Assembly (NCBI GenBank): GCA_021791635.1
Contig: JAJYWF010000008.1
Span: 1 to 48,661, forward strand
Direction: 5' to 3'
DNA length: 48,661 bases
Source of the DNA: Actinomycetes bacterium
GTDB lineage: Bacteria > Actinomycetota > Acidimicrobiia > Acidimicrobiales > RAAP-2
The notes beneath the pieces are model-generated. The model ran no database searches, had not been told where the DNA came from, and saw only the letters and a list, made by a program, of their open reading frames with translations. This document shows positions 8,352-16,890 of the stretch, one piece after another; positions within the stretch are counted from its first letter, which is position 1, and the number at the start of each line of letters is the position of its first letter. Both the position numbers and the translations under genes were made by a program.

Positions 8352-10427
8352 TCAGGCTGAGCGACTGCTCCGCTCGGTGGGAGCCAGGTGATCGGGTACG
8401 ACGTCGTAGTGGTCGTGCTCAGCCCGGAACTTGGCCCTGCCCCCGGTGATGGCCCGGAGGTCCACCGCGTAGCGAGCGAGCTCGACCGTCGGCACGTAGG
8501 CGATGACCATCTGGAAGCCGTCGGCCGCGGCCTCGGTCCCCTGGATGCGTGCCCGGCGCGAGTGGAGATCGCCCAGCACCTCGCCCTGGAGGTCGGACGG
8601 CACGGTCACGAACAACTTCGACACCGGCTCGAGCAGGACGGGGGCAGCTTCGGCCAGGGCTTGGCGGAAGGCCAAGCTGCCGGCCATCTTGAAGCTCATC
8701 TCCGAGGAGTCCACCGGGTGGAACTTCCCGTCGTCGACAGTGACGGCCACGTCGACCACCGGATATCCGAGGATCCCGCCTTGGGCCATGGCCTCCTGCA
8801 CTCCCTTCTCGACCGCCGGGATGTACTGACGGGGAATGGCACCGCCCACCACCTCGTCGTGGAAAGCGAAGCCCTCGCCCCGGGGCAATGGCTCGATGCG
8901 AAGGTGGCAGACCCCGAACTGGCCGTGACCGCCGGACTGCTTCTTGTGTCGGCCTTCGGCCTGTGCCGCCTTGGTGATCGTCTCCCGGTAGGGGATCTGC
9001 ACGTCTTCTCGCTCGACGGAGACGCTGAACCGGCGGGCCAACCGTTCGATCACCACCGCCAGGTGGACTTCGCCCTGGACACCGAGCACGGTCTGGTGGG
9101 TCTCGTCGATCCGCGACACGGAAAGGCCGCGGTCTTCCTCGCAGAGCCGTTGGAGCGCCGACATGAGCTTGTCCTCGTCGGCCCTTGACGTAGGGCGCAC
9201 AGCAGCGGACAGCGCCGGAGGGTCAGGGGTGGGGAGAACGGCGAGTACCGGCTGGTTCTTTGGAGCCAGCGTGTCACCGGCCACAGTGGCCGTCAGACGC
9301 GGCAGCGCCACGAAGTCCCCAGCGGTGACCACGTCGACCGGCGACGACTCACGCCCTCGCAGGAGCTGGAGCGAGTGCAGCCGCTCGTCGGTGCGGGTAC
9401 GGGGGTTGAGCAGTACGGTGTCGGGGCGGATGGTCCCCGACAGGACCCGTCCCACGGCGATCCGACCGGCGTGCTGGTCGGGCTGGAGCCGGGCAATCGC
9501 CACCAACGGCGGCCCCTCGGGGTCGCACGCCACCTCGGTGAGCGTGTCTCCGGCCAGCACGACCGCGGGCGGCCGGTGATCCGGGGCCGGTCCCAGCTCG
9601 ACGATCAGGCGGGCCAACCGGTCCACTCCGACCCCGGTCGCCCCCGAGCAGCACAGGACCGGATAGACGGTGGCTGAGGCCACCCCGGCAGCCAGCGTGG
9701 TCTCCAGGTCAGCGCGGTCGATGCTCTCGCCGTCGAGGTACCTGGTCATCAGGTCGTCGTCGGCGACCACGATCCCCTCCACCAGTTGCTCGTGCACCTG
9801 GTGCTCGGTCACGGCGAGATCGTCGGGGATCGGGCCTTCGGTGCCGGCCAGGGGGGGGCCGGCAGCCACGTCGTAGAGGGTGGCCCGATCGTCCAAGAGG
9901 TCGATGACGCCCCGGAAGGTCGCCTCCGCCCCGATGGGCAGCTCGATCGGGGCGACGCCGGCGCCGAAGGCTTCGATGATCTCGGCCAGGACGCGGTCGA
10001 AGTCCGCCCGCTCGCGGTCCAGCTTGCTCACGACCACGATGCGTGGGAGACCGAGCGTGGCCGCGGTCCGCCACGCTTCCTCGGTCTGAGCCTGGACGCC
10101 GTCGGTGGCGCTCACCACGACGATCGCCAGATCGGACAGGGCCATGGCCGCGAGGGCGTCGGCGGCGAAATCGGCGTACCCGGGAGTGTCCATCAAGTTC
10201 ACCTTCACCCCGTCGAGGACGAACGGGGCGATGGCCGAGCCCACAGAGAGCTGGCGAGAAGTCTCTTCGGGCTCGAAGTCGCAGACCGTGGTCCCGCGCT
10301 CTACGGAGCCCTGGCGAGGGATGGCCCCGCTCACCGCGAGGAGAGCCTCGGCCAGGGTGGTCTTTCCGGCGCCGTGGTGCCCGGCCAGGGCGACGTTGCG
10401 GATGTTCGACGGCGAGAGTGGTGCCAC
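8352..10427 (-). CDS. Elongation factor G-like translational GTPase
   Basis: A 691-residue paralogue of EF-G (FusA2-like group). The G domain has G1 GHHGAGKTT at residues 16-24, G3 DTPGY at 80-84 and SKLD at 134-137 where NKxD is usual. Domain II, domain III (EEDRGLSVSRIDE), domain IV with HKKQSGGHGQFG and a C-terminal domain V follow, so the EF-G architecture is complete. Proteins of this group are not the housekeeping translocase and their exact role is unsettled. The GTG start at 10427 is fixed by AGGAGG seven bases upstream; a longer open frame reaching 11252 is an artefact of GC-rich DNA. The gene sits on the opposite strand inside an otherwise conserved thrS-HIT-pgsA order. Confidence 0.9.
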   Translation of the reverse strand: MAPLSPSNIRNVALAGHHGAGKTTLAEALLAVSGAIPRQGSVERGTTVCDFEPEETSRQLSVGSAIAPFVLDGVKVNLMDTPGYADFAADALAAMALSDLAIVVVSATDGVQAQTEEAWRTAATLGLPRIVVVSKLDRERADFDRVLAEIIEAFGAGVAPIELPIGAEATFRGVIDLLDDRATLYDVAAGPPLAGTEGPIPDDLAVTEHQVHEQLVEGIVVADDDLMTRYLDGESIDRADLETTLAAGVASATVYPVLCCSGATGVGVDRLARLIVELGPAPDHRPPAVVLAGDTLTEVACDPEGPPLVAIARLQPDQHAGRIAVGRVLSGTIRPDTVLLNPRTRTDERLHSLQLLRGRESSPVDVVTAGDFVALPRLTATVAGDTLAPKNQPVLAVLPTPDPPALSAAVRPTSRADEDKLMSALQRLCEEDRGLSVSRIDETHQTVLGVQGEVHLAVVIERLARRFSVSVEREDVQIPYRETITKAAQAEGRHKKQSGGHGQFGVCHLRIEPLPRGEGFAFHDEVVGGAIPRQYIPAVEKGVQEAMAQGGILGYPVVDVAVTVDDGKFHPVDSSEMSFKMAGSLAFRQALAEAAPVLLEPVSKLFVTVPSDLQGEVLGDLHSRRARIQGTEAAADGFQMVIAYVPTVELARYAVDLRAITGGRAKFRAEHDHYDVVPDHLAPTERSSRSA

Positions 10428-10434
10428 GTGCCTG

Positions 10435-10440
10435 CCTCCT
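10435..10440 (-). promoter_or_regulatory. Shine-Dalgarno that sets the EF-G-like start
   Basis: On the minus strand AGGAGG precedes GTG 10427 by seven bases. It decides between this start and the far longer in-frame extension running over pgsA. A TATGCT hexamer at 10497-10492 (minus) may be its -10 element. Confidence 0.7.
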
Positions 10441-10539
10441 CGGAGACGACGCCGGCCGACCTGTCGTGCCGGCCCCGCCGGTTCCGGGGCGAGCATAGGT
10501 CCAAGGGCCCCTTCCTGCTGCCCGGAGCGGAGCCGGTGG

Positions 10540-10545
10540 TACGAT
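10540..10545 (+). promoter_or_regulatory. Putative -10 element for the pgsA-patA-pimA operon
   Basis: TACGAT lies in the 216-base divergent spacer between the EF-G-like gene and pgsA. Initiation near 10552 would give a leader of about 90 bases before pgsA. No convincing -35 is visible, so this rests on a single hexamer. Confidence 0.3.
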
Positions 10546-10643
10546 GGAAACGGTACAGTCCGGCCTTCCAGGAGCGTCCCGGTGGCCCGGATGTCCGAGG
10601 GCCAGGGTCCCAGACCCGAGATGCTCGTGACCAAGGAGACTGC

Positions 10644-11525
10644 ATGTTCGACGGGCGGTGGCGCGACAGGGTAGATCGGCGCACGACTCCCGTCGGGAAG
10701 CGTCTGGTGCGGCTCGGCGTCACCGCCGACGTGCTCACGGCGTCGGGACTGGTGTTCGCCGTGGCCACCGCCGTGGCCGTCGGCACCGGGCATCTCCTGC
10801 TGGGCGTGCCGCTCCTCATCCTGACGGGTGTGCCGGACCTGTTCGACGGGCCGGTGGCCAAGGCCGCCGGCACGGCTTCGATGCGCGGCGCGTTCTTCGA
10901 CTCGGTGACCGACCGGGTATCGGACGCCGTGCTGATGGGTGGCGTCATGTGGTACCTGGTGTCGACGGGGCGGGGGCACCTGGCCGTCCTGCCCCTGGCC
11001 GTCCTCGGAGTGTCCTCTCTGATCTCCTACCAGCGAGCCAAGGCCGAGGCCCTGGGCATCACCGTGGCCCGCGGGGGGATCATGGAGCGGGCGGAGCGCA
11101 TGATCCTGCTCGGAGTGGGGTTCCTCGCCTCGTGGCTCTTGGTCCCGGTGCTCTGGGCCCTTCTCGGCCTGACCCTCCTCACTGCTTCGGGGCGGTTCGT
11201 GAGGGTGTGGCAGGCGGCCGACGGACCCGTGCGGCCGACCGGTGACGCCCATCGTGCTGCTCCGGCACGTCGGCGCTCCGTCAGGGTCGAATCACGTTGG
11301 CGGGCCTGGCGGGAAGGCTCGGTGCCCCGCGGCACCGGGGTCCGTGCGGGAGAGCCCCTGGGGCGCTGGCGCTCCCGACGTCAGGAAGCCCTGGCCAGCC
11401 GGACCGGGCGAGCATTGCGGGCCCGGCGCTCGGAGCAGCGCATGGGGGGTCGTTCCTCACGCTCGGTCGGTGCTCGGGGAACGTCAGCCCGGGGCTCGGG
11501 CGCGTCACGGCGTCTCCCGGACTGA
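10644..11525 (+). CDS. pgsA: CDP-alcohol phosphatidyltransferase (PI-phosphate synthase type)
   Basis: A 293-residue membrane enzyme that joins a CDP-diacylglycerol lipid to an alcohol. Position in a pgsA-patA-pimA operon indicates the phosphatidylinositol phosphate synthase used for PIM lipids. Several hydrophobic segments fill residues 25-195. The signature DLFDGPVAK...GAFFDSVTD matches D-x2-D-G-x2-A-R-x8-G-x3-D-x3-D, except that the arginine is lysine. ATG 10644 has AAGGAG six bases upstream. After about residue 195 comes a tail of roughly 95 residues, very rich in Arg and Ser, which is not part of the family fold and is probably a disordered cytoplasmic extension. Confidence 0.85.
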   Translation: MFDGRWRDRVDRRTTPVGKRLVRLGVTADVLTASGLVFAVATAVAVGTGHLLLGVPLLILTGVPDLFDGPVAKAAGTASMRGAFFDSVTDRVSDAVLMGGVMWYLVSTGRGHLAVLPLAVLGVSSLISYQRAKAEALGITVARGGIMERAERMILLGVGFLASWLLVPVLWALLGLTLLTASGRFVRVWQAADGPVRPTGDAHRAAPARRRSVRVESRWRAWREGSVPRGTGVRAGEPLGRWRSRRQEALASRTGRALRARRSEQRMGGRSSRSVGARGTSARGSGASRRLPD

Positions 11526-11555
11526 CGAGTCCGGTTCCCCAGAGCGGGTCCGGTG

Positions 11556-12479
11556 ATGGACGGTCGGCGTCGAAGCCCGGTCTACCTCGTGTACCGGTCG
11601 CTGGGCACGGCCATGAGAGTCATACCGGAGCCGGCGGCGGCACTGGCGGCGGCACTGGTGGGCGAAGCGATGGCCGCCCGCCGGGGGGAAGCGTGGGAGC
11701 AGCGCCAGCGCCACCTGCACCGGGTCCTCGCCGCGACATCACCGGTGGTGGCACCAGACGCGGCGGTGGTGCGCCGGTGGACCCGGCGTGCGTACCGGGC
11801 GTACGCGCGGTACTGGCTGGACGGGGCGCGCCTCCCGTCGACCCCGATCGCCCAGGTGAACCAGCGCATGATGGTCGAACGCGGCTACGAGCACCTCCAA
11901 GAGGCCATGGCTGCGGGGAACGGGGTGGTCATGGCGCTCCCGCACGTCGGGAGCTGGGAGTGGGGTGGCGCCTTCCTGGCCTCGGAGGGCTATCCCATGA
12001 CCAGCGTGGCCGAGCGCATCGAGCCTCCGGCTCTCTTCGAGTGGTTCGTGGAGGAGCGCCGGGCCATGGGCCTCACCATCGTGCCGCTCGGTTCGGACTC
12101 GGGAGCGACGATCCTGAAAACGCTGCGATCGGGGGGACTGGTCGGGCTCCTGTGCGACCGGGACATCGTCGGAGACGGTGTGGCGGTGGATCTCTTCGGG
12201 GAGAGCACCACCTTCCCCGCCGGACCTGCCACCCTGGCCTTGCGGACCGGATCGGTGCTCGTGGCGGCGGTGGTCTACAGCGGGCCCGGGAAGGACCACA
12301 TGGCGGTGATCACCCCGCCTTTCGACACCACCCGGACGGGATCGTTCCGGTCCGACGTGCACCGGATCACCCAGCAGATCGCCCGGGTGTTCGAGCAGTT
12401 CATCGCCCGCGCGCCCGAGCAGTGGCACCTCTACCAACCGAACTGGCCGAGTGACCGGGAACCCCGTTCGGGCACCTGA
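11556..12479 (+). CDS. patA: Phosphatidylinositol mannoside acyltransferase
   Basis: A protein of about 307 residues in the LpxL/HtrB lysophospholipid acyltransferase superfamily. PatA transfers a fatty acyl chain to the mannose of PIM at the inner face of the membrane. The catalytic H-x4-E is in ALPHVGSWEWGG near residue 132. GGLVGLLCDRDIVGDGV and the C-terminal EQWHLYQPNW are also typical of the family. Start is ATG 11556, with GTG 11553 immediately upstream equally possible. It lies between pgsA and pimA, the same order as in mycobacteria, and its end overlaps the proposed pimA start by 29 bases. Confidence 0.88.
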   Translation: MDGRRRSPVYLVYRSLGTAMRVIPEPAAALAAALVGEAMAARRGEAWEQRQRHLHRVLAATSPVVAPDAAVVRRWTRRAYRAYARYWLDGARLPSTPIAQVNQRMMVERGYEHLQEAMAAGNGVVMALPHVGSWEWGGAFLASEGYPMTSVAERIEPPALFEWFVEERRAMGLTIVPLGSDSGATILKTLRSGGLVGLLCDRDIVGDGVAVDLFGESTTFPAGPATLALRTGSVLVAAVVYSGPGKDHMAVITPPFDTTRTGSFRSDVHRITQQIARVFEQFIARAPEQWHLYQPNWPSDREPRSGT

Positions 12480-13635
12480 GCCCGTGTCGGCCATACGGGT
12501 CCTCACCGTGTGCCCGTACGGCCTCGACCGGCCCGGTGGGGTCCAGGGGCAGGCGACCGGTCTGGCCCGGTCGCTCCGCAAGCTGGGGCACCAGGTCGTC
12601 GTGGTGGCGCCCGGCGACGGGCCGATCACCACCGTGCCCCGTGCAACCTCGGCCGCCCAATGGTGGGAGAAGGGGGGCGAAGCCGTCGTCGGCGGGGAGA
12701 TCGCCGTCCGCTCGAACGGCTCGATGGCCCCTGTCTCGCTGTCGCCGGCGTCGGCGGGACGGGTCCTGCGATGGGCCGGAAACCTGCGACCGGACGTGAT
12801 CCATCTCCACGAGCCGATGGCGCCGGTCGTGGGCTACGGATGCCTGCTCCGCCATCCGGCACCCCTGGTGGGGACGTTCCACCGGTCGGGGGGAAGTCAC
12901 TGGTACCGGGCGCTCGCGCCGCTCGCCGGCTGGGCCAACCATCGGCTCGACGTGGCCTGTGCCGTGTCAGAGGCCGCGGCGGCGACCGCCGAGGCGGCGA
13001 TGGGGGGGGCCTGCCAGGTGCTGTTCAACGGGGTCGAGCTCGATCGATTCGAGAACGTCCGGAGGATCTCGACCGACCGACCGGTCGTGCTATTCCTGGG
13101 CCGCCACGAGAGCCGCAAAGGCCTCGGTGTGCTCCTGGAGGCGTTCGCCTCGGTTCCCGACCCGGCGGTGCTGTGGGTCGTCGGTTCAGGACCCGAACGG
13201 TCCGCGCTGGAGCGGAGGTACCCGAGCTCGCAGCGTGTGCACTGGCTCGGCACGCTCTCCGACGCCGAAGTGGCACGTCGCTTGGCCAGTGCCGACGTCC
13301 TCTGCGCTCCCTCCCTCCGGGGGGAGTCGTTCGGGATGGTGCTGCTGGAGGCCATGGCCGCCGGTTGTGCCGTGGTGGCGTCCGACCTACCCGGCTACCG
13401 TGCCGCCGCCGGTGGGCACGCCGTCCTGGTGCCGCCGGGATCGGTCCCGGAGCTGAGCCGGGCACTGAGCGAGGCCCTGTCGAGCTCCAGTGAGGGGAGC
13501 AGCTTACGTTCTGCGGCCCACCTGGCCGCGGCTCGGCAGCACGCCCACGGGTGGTCGATGGACCATCTGGCCGAGCAGTACGACGCCGTGTACCGCCAGG
13601 CGATCGGATCCGGGCCGAGAAACGCCACCGGGTAG
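12451..13635 (+). CDS. pimA: Phosphatidylinositol alpha-mannosyltransferase (GT4)
   Basis: A 394-residue GT-B glycosyltransferase. PimA uses GDP-mannose to add the first mannose to phosphatidylinositol. The acceptor-side loop GLDRPGGVQGQATGLARSL, HEPMAP, FHRSGGSHWYR and VLFNGVELDRF match this family. The donor-side motif RGESFGMVLLEAMAAGC holds the E-x7-E of GT4 enzymes. I list GTG 12451, which overlaps patA; GTG 12484, which begins directly before IRVLTVCPYG, is a good alternative because the fold starts there. Operon with pgsA and patA. Confidence 0.88.
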   Translation: MTGNPVRAPEPVSAIRVLTVCPYGLDRPGGVQGQATGLARSLRKLGHQVVVVAPGDGPITTVPRATSAAQWWEKGGEAVVGGEIAVRSNGSMAPVSLSPASAGRVLRWAGNLRPDVIHLHEPMAPVVGYGCLLRHPAPLVGTFHRSGGSHWYRALAPLAGWANHRLDVACAVSEAAAATAEAAMGGACQVLFNGVELDRFENVRRISTDRPVVLFLGRHESRKGLGVLLEAFASVPDPAVLWVVGSGPERSALERRYPSSQRVHWLGTLSDAEVARRLASADVLCAPSLRGESFGMVLLEAMAAGCAVVASDLPGYRAAAGGHAVLVPPGSVPELSRALSEALSSSSEGSSLRSAAHLAAARQHAHGWSMDHLAEQYDAVYRQAIGSGPRNATG

Positions 13636-13647
13636 CCTGATGCGGTC

Positions 13648-14817
13648 ATGACCGATGCCGAACCATCCAGCCCGCAGCGCCGACGACCGCGCCCCCGAGC
13701 CGCCTCGCCCTCGTCGGGACGGCCGGCGGGCCCGCGCAACGGCGGGGGAACGAAGGGCGGACGTGGTGGCAGGAACGGTGGCAGCTCGCCGAAAGGTGGG
13801 CGAAGTGCCCAGGGTGGCTCCTCCGGCTCGGGCCGCTCTCGGGCCGGCCAGGGCCGTCCGAGCGGTCGCAGCGCGGGCCGCGGCACGACGGGAGCGTCCG
13901 GGGCGGCGACGGGCACGTCGGGGGCCCAGTCCAGAGGGGGGTCAGGCGGGAGATCGGTGTCGGTCCTCGGAGGGTCTCCGACGTCAGCCGCCGCGACTGG
14001 GGCGAAGCGCTCCGAGGCGGCCACACGAAGTGCATTCGACACCAGGATCCGGTCGAACCTCCGCCGCCGGCGACTTCTCCTGATCGGGGCCGCCGGGGTG
14101 CCGGGGGCAGTGGCCGGGTTGGTCCTGGGGTTCGCCGTCGGGCTGGTTGCCGGGGTCGTCGCAGCAGTGGTGGTGGCGGCAGCGGTGGCGATCGGCGTAG
14201 CCCGTCGGGCCAACAGGTACGTCCTCAGGGTGATAGGAGGCCGCCGGATCGACGGGTCGGACCTCCCGCGCCTTTCCAACCTGGTCGAGGGTCTGTGCGC
14301 TACGTGCGGGGTCCGGCCGCCGGGTCTGTGGCTGGTGACGGACCCGGTGCCCAATGCCTGCTCGGTGGGGCGCGGGACGGGACCAGCCGCGCTGGTGGTC
14401 ACCTCGGGGCTCTTGGACGCCCTGGACCTGTTGGAGCTCGAAGGGGTCGTCGCCCACGAGCTCATGCACCTGAAGTGCCAGGACGCCGCGGTGTCGGAAG
14501 CGGCGGTGGCGGTCCTTGCTCCGTTGGTCAGGATCACCGGCCACGACGGGATCGTCCATCGGGCGCTCGGGAGAGGCCGTGAGTACCGAGCCGATCAGGA
14601 GGCGGTGTCCGCGGTCCGGTCGCCGAGAGGTCTCCAGCGGGCGCTCGAGGCGATGGCCGGCGGTGCCGGGCCGGAACCAGGGTCGGTGTTCACCGGGCGC
14701 CGGTGGGCCTTAACGCGCTGGCTGTGGATCGATCCCATGGTGGGTTCCCGGGGAGGACCGACGTTGGGCGTGCTCGACGACACCGAGGTGCGGAGTGCGG
14801 CCCTGACCGAGTGGTGA
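13648..14817 (+). CDS. M48-family zinc metallopeptidase with disordered N-terminus
   Basis: A 389-residue membrane protease related to HtpX. The zinc motif HELMH occurs at about residues 271-275, and the third ligand is probably the Glu in GREYRADQEAV downstream. Two hydrophobic helices at about residues 145-185 anchor it. The first 135 residues are unusual: a low-complexity tract of Gly, Ser, Arg and Pro with no fold. The gene starts 12 bases after pimA and may belong to the same transcript, although TAGCCT at 13633-13638 could be a weak -10. Mycobacteria carry a NUDIX gene near this position instead. Substrate unknown; quality control of membrane proteins is the usual role. Confidence 0.8.
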   Translation: MTDAEPSSPQRRRPRPRAASPSSGRPAGPRNGGGTKGGRGGRNGGSSPKGGRSAQGGSSGSGRSRAGQGRPSGRSAGRGTTGASGAATGTSGAQSRGGSGGRSVSVLGGSPTSAAATGAKRSEAATRSAFDTRIRSNLRRRRLLLIGAAGVPGAVAGLVLGFAVGLVAGVVAAVVVAAAVAIGVARRANRYVLRVIGGRRIDGSDLPRLSNLVEGLCATCGVRPPGLWLVTDPVPNACSVGRGTGPAALVVTSGLLDALDLLELEGVVAHELMHLKCQDAAVSEAAVAVLAPLVRITGHDGIVHRALGRGREYRADQEAVSAVRSPRGLQRALEAMAGGAGPEPGSVFTGRRWALTRWLWIDPMVGSRGGPTLGVLDDTEVRSAALTEW

Positions 14818-14850
14818 GGGCACCGGCGAGCGCCAGTGCCGCGGCACCAG

Positions 14851-14904
14851 ACGGCACGGTCCCGGGCTCCTTCGGATACGGCACGGTCCCGGGCTCCCTC
14901 GGAT
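14851..14904. repeat. 27-bp tandem repeat, two copies
   Basis: Two abutting 27-base units beginning ACGGCACGGTCCCGGGCTCC differ at one position. They lie in the spacer between the M48 gene and pdxS, just upstream of the pdxS -10 candidate. Confidence 0.85.
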
Positions 14905-14934
14905 GGCAGATGACGGGTGCCCATGCGGGCTCGG

Positions 14935-14940
14935 TAGGAT
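14935..14940 (+). promoter_or_regulatory. -10 hexamer of a leaderless pdxS promoter
   Basis: TAGGAT followed by six bases and then the ATG at 14947. This geometry puts the transcription start on or next to the start codon, and no Shine-Dalgarno is needed. Confidence 0.55.
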
Positions 14941-14946
14941 GGAGCC

Positions 14947-15849
14947 ATGAGCGATGGGGACGGAGCGTCAGAGCGCACGACCGGTGGCTTCGTCGTCAAG
15001 CGGGGCTTGGCCGACATGCTGCGGGGTGGAGTCATCATGGACGTGGTGACCGCCGACCAGGCCAAGGTGGCCGAGGACGCGGGCGCCGTTGCGGTGATGG
15101 CGCTCGAGCGGGTTCCGGCCGACATACGGCGCGACGGCGGTGTGGCGCGCATGAGCGATCCCGAGCTGATCGTCGGGATCCAAGAGGCGGTCACCATCCC
15201 GGTCATGGCCAAGGCCCGGATCGGCCACTTCGCCGAGGCCCAGGTCCTCCAAGCATTGGCCGTGGACTTCATCGACGAGAGCGAGGTGCTGACTCCCGCC
15301 GACGAGGCGTACCACATCGACAAATGGCCGTTCACCGTACCGTTCGTCTGCGGGGCTACGAACTTGGGCGAGGCACTCAGGCGCATCTCCGAAGGCGCAG
15401 CCATGATCCGCTCGAAGGGAGAAGCCGGCACCGGGAACGTGGTCGAAGCGGTGAAGCACCTGCGTTCGATCATCGGTGACATCCGTCGCCTGACGCAGGC
15501 CGACAGCGCCGAGCTGTTCGGATGGGCCAAATCGCTCGGCGCACCGATTGGTCTCGTCCGCGAGGTGGCAGAAGCCGGGAGGCTCCCGGTCCCCCTCTTC
15601 TGTGCCGGGGGGATCGCCACCCCGGCTGATGCGTCGTTGGTGATGCAGCTTGGGGCCGAAGCGGTATTTGTGGGGTCGGGGATCTTCAAGAGCGCCGAAC
15701 CCGAGCGAACGGCCCGAGCCGTGGTCGAGGCGACCGCTCACTTCGACGAGCCCGACACCGTCGCCAAGGTCAGCACCGGTCTGGGTCGGGCCATGCCCGG
15801 TGAGGAGCTCTCAGAGCTGACCGAGCGTCTCGCCCAGCGCGGCTGGTAG
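14947..15849 (+). CDS. pdxS: Pyridoxal 5'-phosphate synthase, PdxS subunit
   Basis: A 300-residue TIM barrel that makes PLP from ribose 5-phosphate, glyceraldehyde 3-phosphate and ammonia supplied by PdxT. The family signatures are intact: [43 protein letters not shown], the phosphate-binding [14 protein letters not shown] and [12 protein letters not shown]. The lysines in TADQAK and MAKAR are those expected to hold the substrate intermediates. Normal length. Translation probably begins on a leaderless message. PdxT follows after 160 bases that carry a short tandem repeat, wider spacing than is usual for this pair. Confidence 0.96.
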   Translation: MSDGDGASERTTGGFVVKRGLADMLRGGVIMDVVTADQAKVAEDAGAVAVMALERVPADIRRDGGVARMSDPELIVGIQEAVTIPVMAKARIGHFAEAQVLQALAVDFIDESEVLTPADEAYHIDKWPFTVPFVCGATNLGEALRRISEGAAMIRSKGEAGTGNVVEAVKHLRSIIGDIRRLTQADSAELFGWAKSLGAPIGLVREVAEAGRLPVPLFCAGGIATPADASLVMQLGAEAVFVGSGIFKSAEPERTARAVVEATAHFDEPDTVAKVSTGLGRAMPGEELSELTERLAQRGW

Positions 15850-15862
15850 GCACCGTCGATGC

Positions 15863-15932
15863 GGTGTCGCCTTGGGCGACCTCCGGTGCCGTCTCCGGGC
15901 GACCTTTGGGTGCTGCCTCCGGGCGACCTGTG
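15863..15932. repeat. 24-bp tandem repeat between pdxS and pdxT
   Basis: Two adjacent 24-base units (15885-15908 and 15909-15932) sharing GTGC...CTCCGGGCGACCT. A shorter, more diverged copy lies at 15863-15884. The array occupies about half of the pdxS-pdxT spacer. Confidence 0.75.
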
Positions 15933-16009
15933 GGTGGGGGCGTGACCGAACCCCGGGTCATGAGCACGGACAGTGGTGACGGCTGCGGCCAGCGTGGCGG
16001 CGTTCTGCG

Positions 16010-16747
16010 GTGATCGGAATACTGGCCCTCCAAGGTGACGTACGGGAGCACGCACGAGCCTTTGCCGACCTGGGTGTCGACACGAGCGAAGTACGCCGAC
16101 GAGGTGATCTGCAGGGCTTGGACGGCATCGTGCTCCCCGGAGGCGAGTCCACCACCCTCTCGCTGCTCTTGGAGTCGACCGGTCTGTTCGACCCACTGGA
16201 GCGAGAGCTCAACGCCGGTCTTCCGGTGCTCGGGACCTGTGCGGGGCTGGTCCTCCTCGCCACCCGGGTGGAGGACGGTCGGCCGGACCAACGAACCTTC
16301 GGGGTCATCGATTGCACGGTCCGCAGGAACGGGTACGGCCGCCAGCGGTACTCGTTCGAGACGATGCTCCACCGGTCTTCGTCCGGAACCCCACCTCCGA
16401 CAGCGCCCGACGGGGTCGGTGCACCCTGGTCGGAGGGGGGGGAGCTCCCGGCGATCTTCATCCGGGCTCCCCGGGTGGTGTCGGTAGGTCCCGACGTCCA
16501 GGTCCTGGCCCGCATCGCCCGCCTGTCTGTGCGGAATTGGTCGGGCCAGGACTCGAGCGCACTGTCGGGACCCGAGACGGAAGAGCACGGAGGTGATCTC
16601 CGGGGGGACGGTTCGGCTGGGGGCGATCCGGCACTGTGCCGGCAGGGCAACGCCCTCGGGTCGGCGTTCCATCCCGAGCTCACGAACAGCAGGGATGTGC
16701 ACCGGCTGTTCGCTCGCATGGCTGGGGTAAAGGGGGCCGGGCTCTAG
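16010..16747 (+). CDS. pdxT: Pyridoxal 5'-phosphate synthase glutaminase, PdxT subunit
   Basis: A 245-residue class I glutamine amidotransferase that supplies ammonia to PdxS. It shows IGILALQGDVREH at the N-terminus, PGGEST, the nucleophile in GTCAGLVLL near residue 80, and the histidine-glutamate pair in AFHPELT near the C-terminus. The usual length is about 190-200 residues. The excess lies in two insertions, one after the FETMLHR segment and one after ARIARLSVRNW that is rich in Gly, Ser, Asp and Glu. Start is GTG 16010, immediately before the conserved IGILALQGD strand. Forms a dodecamer-centred complex with PdxS in the cytoplasm. Confidence 0.92.
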   Translation: MIGILALQGDVREHARAFADLGVDTSEVRRRGDLQGLDGIVLPGGESTTLSLLLESTGLFDPLERELNAGLPVLGTCAGLVLLATRVEDGRPDQRTFGVIDCTVRRNGYGRQRYSFETMLHRSSSGTPPPTAPDGVGAPWSEGGELPAIFIRAPRVVSVGPDVQVLARIARLSVRNWSGQDSSALSGPETEEHGGDLRGDGSAGGDPALCRQGNALGSAFHPELTNSRDVHRLFARMAGVKGAGL

Positions 16748-16760
16748 GCTCAAGGGAAGC

Positions 16761-16802
16761 GGTGTCGAGGGGCCGGGCCGGGGTGTCGAGGGGCCGGGCC
16801 GG
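16761..16802. repeat. 21-bp tandem repeat, two identical copies
   Basis: Two perfect abutting copies of a 21-base unit beginning GGTGTCGAGGGGCCGGG, located between pdxT and yebC. Confidence 0.9.
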
Positions 16803-16810
16803 TATCGTGC

Positions 16811-16834
16811 GGTCCGGTGGCGGACCGGTAGCAT
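16811..16834 (+). promoter_or_regulatory. Small hairpin and candidate -10 element upstream of yebC
   Basis: GGTCCG-GTGG-CGGACC at 16811-16826 forms a six-base-pair stem with a four-base loop. TAGCAT at 16829-16834 could be a -10, giving a leader of about 50 bases that contains GGAGGA at 16875-16880 before yebC. Confidence 0.35.
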
Positions 16835-16890
16835 CGACGGCGGACGGTGGCCCGCGCCGAATGCGGGGTCGCCTGGAGGAAGGGAAGAAG

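Noticed and set aside
9786-10643. Upstream extension of the pgsA frame
   Set aside because: It lies antisense to the EF-G-like gene. ATG 10644 has its own AAGGAG and fits the family N-terminus.
10428-11252. Upstream extension of the EF-G-like frame to 966 residues
   Set aside because: It is antisense to pgsA and has no conserved residues. AGGAGG before GTG 10427 marks the true start.
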